Source of the DNA: Alitta virens
Lineage: Eukaryota > Annelida > Polychaeta > Phyllodocida > Nereididae
Reading direction: 5' to 3'
DNA: 64,000 bases
NCBI GenBank assembly: GCA_932294295.1
Contig: OW028577.1
Coordinates: 2,632,001 to 2,696,000 of the forward strand
Made by a program: the position numbers and the translations under genes. Under the pieces are notes generated by a model. The model saw only the letters and a program-made list of their open reading frames with translations. It did not search any database and was not told the DNA's origin. Shown one piece after another: positions 1-9,622 of the stretch (within the stretch, counting starts at the first letter, position 1; each line of letters begins with the position of its first letter).

Positions 1-285
1 TATGAAGCTGACTAAGCTTTAGACCAAGTAACATTGAGACTGAGCATCTTTGTCATAACAAATGCAAACACTACCAGTCTTCACCTACGTATAAAGATTG
101 TAGTTCGAGCAGAACTGAAAACAGTATCGCATTAAGGACAATATAACTACAAATAAATATCCAACAGCAAATTGGCACTATACTGACATCTACATAATCA
201 GCAAGAAAGTCATGTGTGAGGAAATCGAAGCACTGGACTCCTTGTGTCCCCTTCATTGAATTCTTACCCATGTCATCGTGCCCTA

Positions 286-316
286 GGGGGGGGGGGGGGA
301 GAGAGAGAGAGAGAGG
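286..316. repeat. Poly-G tract followed by (GA)n
   Basis: A run of 14 G is followed by about eight GA dinucleotides. It is one of thirteen homopolymeric G or C runs of at least 12 bases in this window. No gene was recognised between 1 and 1260 apart from simple sequence such as an ATCT-rich microsatellite near 615-650. Confidence 0.9.
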
Positions 317-1264
317 CTGTCACATTCCGCCTCCCCCACCCTTAGGGAAAAGGTCAATGTCCTCACTTCCTCTGTCCAATCAAATCATGTGGCTAACTCC
401 CCCTCTCCAAAACAATGCTGCCAAGTACATGTAACTAAACAAGAGCAACATGTCTATAGATGCTGTCATTGGTTAAACAATGGAATAAATTCCAACATAC
501 CACACTTAACGTTGATTCTTTCTTTCTTTAATTTTTACTCACTGAACCATTCAATATATTATATTTTCTATTTATCTTTTTTGCTTGAATTAATCTTTTA
601 ATAGCTTTTAAAGCCTATCTATCTATCCATCCATCTATCTATCTATCCTTCAAATAGCATTCTGTCTATTTTGTCAATACCATTCTGAATTAAATGAACG
701 GGGTTCAGACAGTTTACAACATCGAAAAGAACCATATATATGGAAATCACTTCTGTGAAATCCAATATTTTCACAAATCAGGCCAGCTATCTAAGAACAA
801 GGACCAAAACGAACACCTAGTGGGTTAAAATATGTTAAATATGCCTCATGAATATGCATGACCATGAAATACTGCCCTAAGAGTAAACCATGCAACATAC
901 TTCCACTCAGAGAGCAGAAACATGATGCAGATGCATGAGGCAGATAGGATCTCCCTGTTGCACTCCATATCATGGGGTAGACAATGTCAACAGCAAGCAA
1001 CAACAAGCAACAGCAAACGCATAGAGCCAAGCAAACAGACCATTGAAGCATTTATCAACATCTCTCATGGCTGACCTAACCAAACCAAACTCATTTTGTC
1101 TTTATTGATTACTTTTGCCTGTTGGTAATTCGGGCTTCATTGTCTGTAGAGCAGACATAATGCTACATTAACTTGCTCATTTATTAAATCTGCATGAAAT
1201 TGACAGCTATCTCTCTTAATCTCTTAATCTGTCTGTCCCGTTGTGCATAAACTGCCTTTGAAAT

Positions 1265-1680
1265 CCCTTCCGTGGAACCAATTTCCCTGAGTTTTTCCTG
1301 GTATTTCACAGCCCTCTTTTGCTCACTACATTCCACGATCCCTGTCACAAAAGTTCTCTCCGTTTTCCCTGATTTTAAATGGTTTTTTTCCTAAATTCCA
1401 TTAGTTTGCCGTGTAGTCGTTAACCCCTGGGTTTTACCTTTTTGTTTAATTCCCCAAGTTTTCCCTGTATAAGCTAAATTTGCACAGTTCTCCCTGTTTT
1501 TGGCAACTCCTGCAAAATTAGTCCAGTTTTCCCTGTTTATTCTAAATTCCCCTAGTTTTCCCTGCATAACATAAGCTAAATCTCCTCAGTTTTCCCCGTA
1601 TAAGCTAAATTAGCTTGAGTTCCTCCTGTTTTTGCCAAATTTTGGCTCAATTTGTTCAGTTTTCCTTTTTTTTAATTACA
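1265..1680. repeat. Degenerate minisatellite with TTTTCCCTG core
   Basis: About ten degenerate units of roughly 25-35 bp share the core AGTTTTCCCTG followed by TATAAGCTAAATT or similar. Units differ by many substitutions and indels, so the array is old. No open frame spans it. Confidence 0.65.
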
Positions 1681-1870
1681 AATCAGTTTTCTACTTTGAA
1701 CAGTAAAGAAAGCAAAATTGCACACATTACTAGTCGACTAAACTTAATCAGATTAAACTAATCCAATCTGATGAGCTTGCAACTTTCTATTCCTTGTTTA
1801 CCTTAGATGAGTGTTTACTTATATAAGTCGGAAGATTGAAGAGTAAACAAGAAGGCAGCTGTTACGCTTA

Positions 1871-1878
1871 TGACGTCA
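1871..1878. promoter_or_regulatory. Perfect CRE palindrome TGACGTCA
   Basis: A full palindromic cAMP response element lies about 20 bp before the string AAACATGGCGGAC, which has a good translation-start context but meets a stop after four codons. No gene was identified beside it, so any role as a promoter is speculative. The rest of 1680-3370 shows no convincing coding exon. Confidence 0.3.
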
Positions 1879-3374
1879 CTTAGAACAGTTTGAACAAACA
1901 TGGCGGACAAATAAAGCTCAGCAGATTGACAGATGTTGCGCTTCAGATTTTTTTCATGCCATCGATTTTTTTATGAATAAATCTCTTCAGGAGATACATG
2001 CAATCTCCTCGCCTAATACATTGAGTACATTCAATACAAATATAAAGCTCTATATATTTTCTATGCAAGAATGAGACCCTCTCCAATTTCACAATAAATC
2101 TCATCGAACTGCCATTAAAATTATAGCGGTCCGCTGGTTTGGCTCTACATTTTTTGTATTGTATCAATGAATTTCCATTATTTTCACATTCTCATTTGAA
2201 AGTACCTGGATTTATAGGCCTGTTAGTTTGACCTTGGCATTCGTGGAAAGCCAAAAACAAACATATGCAGATTCTCGTGCAGTCATACTAACACAAAATA
2301 AATCACTATTTCTTTGCTTTTTCTTTTACATTTGTTACTTAATTGTTAGCGCGTGATAAGTTAAGAGATTTCAGCAATTCACAGGGTCTGGAAAGCAATA
2401 ATTAATGTTCATAAATATTTTTACTTTATAATATTCATGAAAACGTAGATGGCATCTCGACTGCGATAGATTCATTTATCTTGGGAGGTGTCACCCTTAT
2501 ATCGTGTATACATTATATTTTATGCCTATACTTGTGGAATTCTATGCACATTCATGTTTATGTTTCAAACAATTCTGAGTAACAATATGAACCATGGTTT
2601 AAATATTTATACTTCAGCACCTTTAAACAAGACCAGATTCAGAAAACCGTGTTTCAGAGGCAGGGACCCCAAAGATGCGACTGAGCAGCAACTCCCATCA
2701 CCCTTAATCTAATAGTGCCTTTTAGGAAATAGAACAGGCCTCCCAACTGGTTACCATGGTTATTGACAACCCGACAACGTTTAATAGTTCCATCTCTTGG
2801 TGAAATTTCCTCAATCAAATGAAGAGAAGCTCACTGTTAAATGCCTTAGAATCTCACTGTAAAAATGCAAATTTACTTCTTTTTTTTTTAAATCATCCTA
2901 CGAACTCATGATAAAATTGCCTTATGGCTTGTTAAACCCTGACATTGTTTTTGAAGGGCTTCACTATAGATACCTAGCCTATAGCGACCAAATGGAGGCC
3001 ATTTGCATTCTATTGTATAGAAATCATTGCTTACAAGTCAGTAAGTATACCAATTGAAGTGACTATTTATATAATCTGACCCCATTAAAAAATTTCTTAT
3101 CAAAAGGAAACTGAAGATTTCTCTTCTGAAAAATGGTGAGCACAATGGTGAGAAAGGAAAAAGCTGTTTCCCGAATTATCTCGCAATATTCAAGCTAATT
3201 ATGTTTTCCCATAAATATAACAGCTTGAAAATTCACAAAACATGAATCGTTTTTAAAGGGAATAGACTGGCCTACTGCCAAACATGCATGTACATTTAGT
3301 CCACATGTGGCCCAAATAGATGTGGCCCAAAGATATTACAAGCAATACACTCAATATCACATTGTCGAGTAAGC

Positions 3375-3485
3375 TATTAACGATTAAGGTTATAAGATAC
3401 ATTCATCATCAATCAGTATATATATATAAGCCATTAAGGTCATAAGATACATTCATAATCAATCATTATATATATATATCATAAT
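3375..3485. repeat. Short tandem duplication with (TA)n tails
   Basis: Two adjacent copies of a segment of about 55-60 bp (core GTTATAAGATACATTCATCA in the first, GTCATAAGATACATTCATAA in the second) each end in a TATATATA run. This is a local duplication. No coding exon was recognised in 3486-4720. Confidence 0.7.
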
Positions 3486-4724
3486 TATAATGAAATTAAT
3501 ATAATAGAAAAGTTTTAAAATCATGGCTATCTGTATATTACTATAATGTCACTCTTGACCCGGCCTTTAATCGAGAAGAAACGGTAACTATTATATCTGT
3601 TAAAGGTTAATATTTTTCCCAAGCCTATGAAATTCCTGAGGGCATTTTTGTGCAACTCGCAAGTTGGCCTAACTTATAAACAAGAGAGCAATTTCCTAGC
3701 AAAGAAAGAAATAATTGCCCCCCAGAAAGAAACAAAGCCTGCGGAACGAAGCAATTATTCAATGTCAAATCACTGAACACAGATATATGGAAGGGGGCAG
3801 ACCTGTTTGGTGAGGTGTGAAAATATAAATCAGGCCAGCAAAAAAACCAAACACAGCGTAACCATGGCAACTTAACATGGGAGTTACGATCACTGATTTA
3901 TCAACATACATAAAAGCTGAACACGAATGTAAAATATACTACACTATAAGTAATAAGCTATAAATATGTAGCTTTAATAATAAAAAATGTGTAGAAAGTG
4001 TCATTAAGATCCCACCCATTGGGTAAATGTGTACTGTGCCACTTTAATCATCCCATCATTACGTCTGCCTGCAGCTGGTCATATAAGCTGACTAAGCATT
4101 CAGACAATACAATAATATGGCATACTGACTTGTCATTATATATTCTAAATCACCCACAAGCACCAAAAACCCGACATATATGTAGATGACCTGGTTTCCC
4201 ATAATTGTTTACTAAATATAGCTGCCCATCCAATTTATGAACCATCTCCCTGCAGATATTTCCCTAAATTGGTTTGTTATTTATTTACACGAAATTAAGG
4301 AGAAAACGCATTAAAAAAGTCCAGGTCAAATATAAATATCATAATTATAACACCTGATTGACTGATCAAAATGAGTACATTGGTTATACGTTTTAGACAT
4401 ACTTTCAATACATTATATTAACTTCTTATTAAGCTTCTTAACACTTGGATGCAATTATGCAGCTCAGTAATCGCATTAGAATGTAAACAGGTCTTGACTT
4501 ACACAAAGCTATGTTGTCAACACATACTGCAGTAATATATTTTTTCATATCATATAAAAAATATACAAGGCTAATAATAGCCTAATATACCTGGTATTTT
4601 AATTTTAAAAACAAAAACGGATGACGTAGCTTATTTATGTATATATATACTGTACGTGTCACATGAGTTGAAATAGCGCTAATTATGCAAGGCAAATTTA
4701 AGTTTTTCTGCTTCAAAATTACAC

Positions 4725-5375
4725 AGCCTCCAGACGTGCCCTAACTAAATACTATTTCAGCTATGTTAGACCTCTTGTTGAATACGGTGACATATTTTTT
4801 GATAGTCATACTGGGAAGTTATTTTATAACAAACTTGAAGCTGTAAATCTTGAGGCAGCACGTATTGCCACTGGTACCAAGAGATACTTCTCATGAGGCT
4901 CTTTATAATGAATTAGGCTGGTCTACACTTTCCAAGTGTAGATGCTTTCACAAACTGACGAAGTTTTTCCAGATTTTCAACAATACATGCCCTAATTATC
5001 TGCTCCCTATTATTAGTCCATTACGACCAGTGCACACTTATGGCACTCGAGGCCTAAACGAACTTAATATTAATCTTCCTCTCATGAGGAAAATTTTTTA
5101 TAAAGTCTTTTGTGCCCAGTTCAATTTTCTTATGGAATGACCTTCATTTGTCTGTGAAGTTAAGCTCGATTTGTGCGACCTTTAAGCAGATATTAAAAAA
5201 AACTTCATTATCGAAACCTTCAATTCTGCCTTTGAAATTACCCCGAAAGGCATAATATGTGAAAGGGTGTATTAATTGCCCATTTTGTAACTGTGGCACT
5301 TCTGCAGAAACTATCAACCACTTTATCCTTGTCCGAACTATTCCAACAATAGACACATCTTGTTAAAAAAATCGA
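4725..5375 (+). pseudogene. Non-LTR retrotransposon ORF2 C-terminal remnant
   Basis: The plus strand encodes a typical LINE region downstream of the reverse transcriptase domain. It opens near 4725 with a YVRPLVEYG-like segment, then LEAVNLEAARIATGTKR and ELGWSTLSKCRCFHKL, which matches the LEAARI.TG and GWETL..RR pattern known from these elements. The frame at 4850-5140 closes just after FCAQFNFL, and a neighbouring frame continues it with LWNDLHLSV and a CPFCNCGTSAETINHF segment resembling the terminal C-x-C-G...H zinc motif of I/Nimb-type elements. The frame change shows that the copy is dead. It lies in the 5.86 kb downstream of the last visible UNC13 exon, on the opposite strand. Clade assignment is uncertain. 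Confidence 0.75.
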
Positions 5376-5864
5376 TTTTAGCTCAATCCTAGCCTATTTG
5401 TAATAGTTCATCAATATATCAATTATTCATCAGTTTTTACTTTACACCTCCTGCCACAGGTCTTTTGTACAGTTTGCACATTATACTAACCAAGATTCAC
5501 CTGTTATTGAGCCTTCGGCTCGTTGGCAAAATTTAATAAATATGTTTACACCAAAATTAATAAGAAACTCTTTTGTGTGTGTGTATAAATATAGCCGGTG
5601 TTATTGAATTTTATATGATTCTTATTCACGATAATAATGTCAATTGTCGGACTCTAAAAACCATATCTTGTAATATGATCTTCCAATATGAAATAAAATG
5701 CAAATATTCACCTATTCATAGTATTACAAGGAACAGCAGAATGTTTTAATAATTTTCTACAAGATCCTTCAAAATGAAATTACTTGCATTAATAGCCCTA
5801 TATTCACCTTATTACAATAGATATTTAAAAAAAAGATAAATAAAATACACAAAGATTTACTTAC

Positions 5865-8557
5865 AACATAAAATCCTGTTCCCAGCTGGGGCCATTGCCC
5901 TTCACAGCAATTGTAGTTGATTTCACATTTTGTAGTTTGAGCGTCACATAAGTGTGGAATCGCTCTGAAAATAACATTTAATTATTATTAAAGATAAATG
6001 TACAAATATTATAAATACATATATAGTGGTGGGTGGGTGGATTAGGGCTTTACGTCCTGTATTTCTGTACCTGATGGGGAGACGATGGATGAAACAGCCA
6101 TCCAACTTTAGGGACGTTCCCACTGTCACGTAAAAAGACCTACGTATGACCACGGATGAAAAAATATTTTTACTCTGATCATCCTTGTTCATACGTGATT
6201 CACTTGCCCAGCGTTTCAAGGATTCTCTTGCTAATCCATAGGACGCTCTTGGAAGCACTAAATCATCGATGACCATTCGTTGGAAGGGCAAATTGTTTTA
6301 AACATGTTTAAAACTTTGGCGGACGCTCTATGAGTGAATTATTGGTCATACGTAGGTCTTATACGTGACAGTGTGAACGCCCCTTTAGGCAATTGAACCC
6401 GGGACCCAGTGGTTAAATACATATATATTAGACATAATTCAAATTTGAAACCACAGTCCACAAAATGTATTTTTAGTATACTATTATTTACATTATTTGT
6501 ACATAATTTGTTATTGATACAATGTGGTATAGCTTTAATTAAACATTGGAATGCTGGTCTACAAGATAAATTTTTGGAAAAATCATTGGTAACCGTATAT
6601 ATTGTATAGCTGTATCATTAAATTGTGTTACTTTTAAATAACTATAGTTATATTACAGAATTTGGAGTATTTTAATTAACCGGAAAAAAAAGGTAATCTT
6701 GCAAAATATCATTAATATAATTATAATAGTGCGATAGATTTCGATAAATTTAAAGATATATTATCTATAGCTAATTAATATTTGGTGGAAAATTAATGTC
6801 CGAATATTTTATTCATATGAAATAATCCTGTGAATTTATGAAGGCATTGTAACCATACTTCTATACTTGTTGACAAATTATCAAAATGTCTGGTGAGTTT
6901 TCATAATCGATAATTTCGTATTAATTCCAATTCCAAGAGTGAAATAATTGACTTATACAAAATTTATAAGAATTGACAGTTGAAATTGAAATAATTGACT
7001 TATACAAAATTTATAGGAATTGACAGTTGAAATTTAACAATGCGTGCAGTGAGGCATTAATTATACAGATAGATAAACAATAAATTTTAATCATTGACTA
7101 AATTCACAGCTTTCTTTTTTATAATACTGACTAGAGATGGAGTTCTATCTGTGTGAAGTTATTTCTCAAGCAACTGAATGCTATCAACATGTCAATATGA
7201 TGATGGGAATTTAGCAGATGACAGATATAACCTCACCCCCCCCCCCCCCTCAATTATCATGTATGTCAACTGATAATAGAAGAAAGCTATTGCAAATGTG
7301 CTCTTTGAAATGTGCTATTGAACTGCCTGTGAGGCACACACATCAATAGAGAGGCTACCTATTGATTGAAACGGGGTGGGGGGGGGGGGGTGGTCTTGCA
7401 TGGATCTCTTGAATGGATAGTCTTGTCTGAATACCATTGCATAGTTAGCATGACATTCTATTAGATATTGTCACCTGTACTCAAAACCAAAACTTTCTTG
7501 ATAAAGTTGTAACTATGATAGACTATCTATAGGCCTAATTGATGTCTATAATACACGTCTATAATATGATTAGATGCCCATCAAAATCGACCTGGCTAAT
7601 AATTACAATATAATATGACATTTATAAAACCTAAATGTAATGGTACGTAATAATACAAAATTATTACATGGGGTACATTAATTTTGCACTTGTAAATTAT
7701 GCAATGAAGCACACTTAAGAACCTATTACATAATATAATAATCATTAATATGTATACTAATATGAATTGATTCTGGGAACATGCATGGACGCATGACAAG
7801 ATCGTCTATTTATAGTTGATGTGAAATAATATTACGAAGTCACGCATTATTGCTTACACCAAAGCAATTAGGTTGATTAAATATAATAATTACATTACGT
7901 CTAATCCGTACAAGGGCATATTAGACAACTAGGGTCCCGTAATTTCTAAATTCTATCATAAATTAGTTATGGCTAAAGAAAGGCCATTAAATCTAACTGA
8001 GGCTTTAATGGTTTAAAGGGCAAGTTTAATGCTTCCTTATTATTTTTTTCCTTTGGCAATTGGCAGCACCGGCAATGCCAACGACTCTGCCAATAGCACA
8101 GCAGCCCTCCCCCCTCCAAGACCCCCCCCCCCCCCTTAGCTACGCTATTCTAATATCTACATGTCTAATTAGCCTCAGTACTCATTATTGTTTTGGAGGT
8201 AATTAGATAGCTTGGAATGCTCTACAGAATGATCGAATGCATTCAATTCTCTTTCGCGCCATTCAGAATTAAGGGATCCAAATATATGACGGGGAAGGAA
8301 CGCCATTAAAATGAAAGAAAATTGATATAGACTCACCTGGGGGCCCGTTGAGCCGTGCCTTTTTGACTGAAACAGAAAGAATTAATTCCATTGAGGACAT
8401 TTCGGAGAAGAGCAGACGAAATAGAAGCGAACAGCTTTATTGCCTTCTATGGTAAACAGCAGACGGCCGCGGCAAATGGAGCCTTCAATCAGTGGAGCAT
8501 ATTCAAAACACTGCGCTGCAATCGCAAAAACTCACCACACACACACAGCAGGGACAT
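5865..8557 (-). CDS. UNC13: UNC13/Munc13, 5' coding exons of the C2A isoform (partial)
   Basis: Three minus-strand exons are seen at 8557-8536 (22 nt), 8366-8337 (30 nt) and 5964-5865 (100 nt). Donors are GTGAGT, GTGAGT and GTAAGT, acceptors are TTTCAG, and phases agree. The start reads [17 protein letters not shown], then [18 protein letters not shown] and PSWEQDFMF. From memory this closely follows the N terminus of Munc13-1/UNC-13, where the same stretch opens the C2A domain. In known proteins UNC13 primes synaptic vesicles by opening syntaxin, and C2A binds the zinc finger of RIM at the active zone. The ATG at 8557 is chosen because it gives the family's MSLLCV start. The last exon stops in phase 2 inside C2A. 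No next exon was recognised between 1 and 5864, so the gene continues off the left edge after an intron longer than 5.8 kb. Short-start UNC13 isoforms would not use these exons. Confidence 0.93.
6027..6410 (-). mobile_element. tRNA-derived SINE (family 1), split by a MITE
   Basis: The segments 6027-6110 and 6384-6410 match other family 1 copies in this window: GATTAGGGCTTTACGTCCTG, then GATGAAACAGCCATCCAACT, then CCCGGGACCCAGTGGTT. Read on the minus strand, the family has a tRNA-like head with box B (GGTTCGATTCC in intact copies) and a tail ending in ACGTAAAGCCCTAATC. This copy is interrupted by the 273-bp element at 6111-6383. It lies in the second UNC13 intron. Confidence 0.75.
6111..6383. 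mobile_element. MITE with about 40-bp TIRs, nested in a SINE
   Basis: The left end GGGACGTTCCCACTGTCACG and the reverse complement of the right end GGGGCGTTCACACTGTCACG start terminal inverted repeats of about 40 bp that continue through GACCTACGTATGACCA. The element is flanked by TTTA on both sides (6107-6110 and 6384-6387). A TTA/TTTA target duplication with GGG ends would suit a PIF/Harbinger-type non-autonomous element, which is inference. No transposase is encoded. Confidence 0.8.
6941..7036. repeat. 47-bp tandem duplication
   Basis: Two head-to-tail copies start with GAAATAATTGACTTATACAA at 6941 and 6988 and differ by one base in the alignable part. The near identity means the duplication is recent. 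It lies in the UNC13 intron. Apart from C and G homopolymers at 7236-7249, 7378-7390 and 8122-8135, nothing functional was seen in 7040-8330. Confidence 0.85.
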
Positions 8558-8726
8558 ACTCGTCACTGTGTGCTCTCCCAAAATGCAAAATCTATCATTT
8601 TAGAAGTAAATATCCTAGAAGGAGGCCTCCCATGGTAGCCTGGGAGGGCTGTATACATCCATGTTCTGTGTGCTACTGATTGCTTGATGCCAGCGTCGCC
8701 ATTTTGCAGGATCGGCAGACGGCCAA

Positions 8727-8734
8727 TGACGTCA
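8727..8734. promoter_or_regulatory. Perfect CRE upstream of the UNC13 start
   Basis: TGACGTCA, the full CREB/ATF palindrome, lies 170 bp upstream of the proposed UNC13 ATG on the minus strand. CREs near the start site are common in neuronal genes. The transcription start is not known here, so this is a candidate proximal promoter element only. Confidence 0.45.
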
Positions 8735-9317
8735 CCACCTCATACACTTACTCTGATAAATATTCATTAGCTAAGCATCTCACTACCAATGCTTCCCAAT
8801 GATCTTACAATATTTCCACACAAATACAGGCATGCATTTGTTAACACAAGTGAAGCGTGACTGGTTTTTCTTGCTCCAATAATTTTTGCTCCACTGATCC
8901 TAGGTATACTGTAAACCTTGTCACTCAACCGTGAATATCGTGATTTGTTGTCACTGTTTGTCCGAAGCTCAAGGAGTGCAGTGATTGTTTGTGTAAAGCA
9001 AATGTTTTTGTCACCTGATGCTAGGACATAGAACGCCATTAAGTGAAATTTGAAAATATTTATGCACGTTAGGAAAATTATAAAAACTTTAGGTGTTCAA
9101 AGTAGACCTGTCATTATCTTGCATCTAGGAAGAAAACTGATACTCAATGGAGTTTTAAATTTTCTTTAGTAATATGTATAAATCTTCGAATTTTTTCCCA
9201 ACAGACAAATCATGCCAATCCCCAACATACTAGCAATTATATTTTGTCAGCCTAAATCTGATGCCTTACATGCTATAGTTTAGCGTGTGTGCAAGTTTGA
9301 CCTTTTGTCTACCCTCT

Positions 9318-9510
9318 GTGACATTAAAATTCGCCACATCGAGATTCGCCACCTGAAATAAAGGACACTTACTAGATGGCGGTTGGAGTTATAGAACACT
9401 GTCAATAATATAAATAATTAGTTTTGTACAAATGATGAACTTGCATGTATAATTGTATTTTTGGAGGGGGGGGGGGGGTGGCGAATCTCCATGTGGTGGC
9501 GAATTTCATG
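9318..9510. mobile_element. Degraded MITE related to the 15955-16160 element
   Basis: The ends carry ATTCGCCACATCGAGATTCG on the left and GGCGAATCTCCATGTGGTGG on the right, an imperfect inverted repeat that matches the TIR of the element at 15955-16160. The interior (ACTAGATGGCGGTTGGAG to GATGAACTTGCATGTATAAT) matches the other copy in opposite orientation. A 13-G run at 9466-9478 sits just inside the right end. This copy lies between the UNC13 promoter region and the 3' end of the TALE gene. Confidence 0.75.
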
Positions 9511-9574
9511 ATTTGTCTAAATTAGTTTTACCATATAAAATGTCTGAATTATAACACAGATGATAAATAAATAT

Positions 9575-9580
9575 TTTATT
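9575..9580 (-). terminator. Polyadenylation signal of the TALE homeobox gene
   Basis: AATAAA on the minus strand lies about 45 nt beyond the stop codon of the TALE gene, implying a very short 3' UTR. Confidence 0.6.
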
Positions 9581-9622
9581 ATACAATATGTACAAGATAA
9601 TATCAAGTGCTGATAAATTCGA

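Noticed and set aside
5944..6291. 115-codon minus-strand frame
   Set aside because: It crosses the UNC13 exon 3 boundary in a different frame and continues through a SINE and a MITE.
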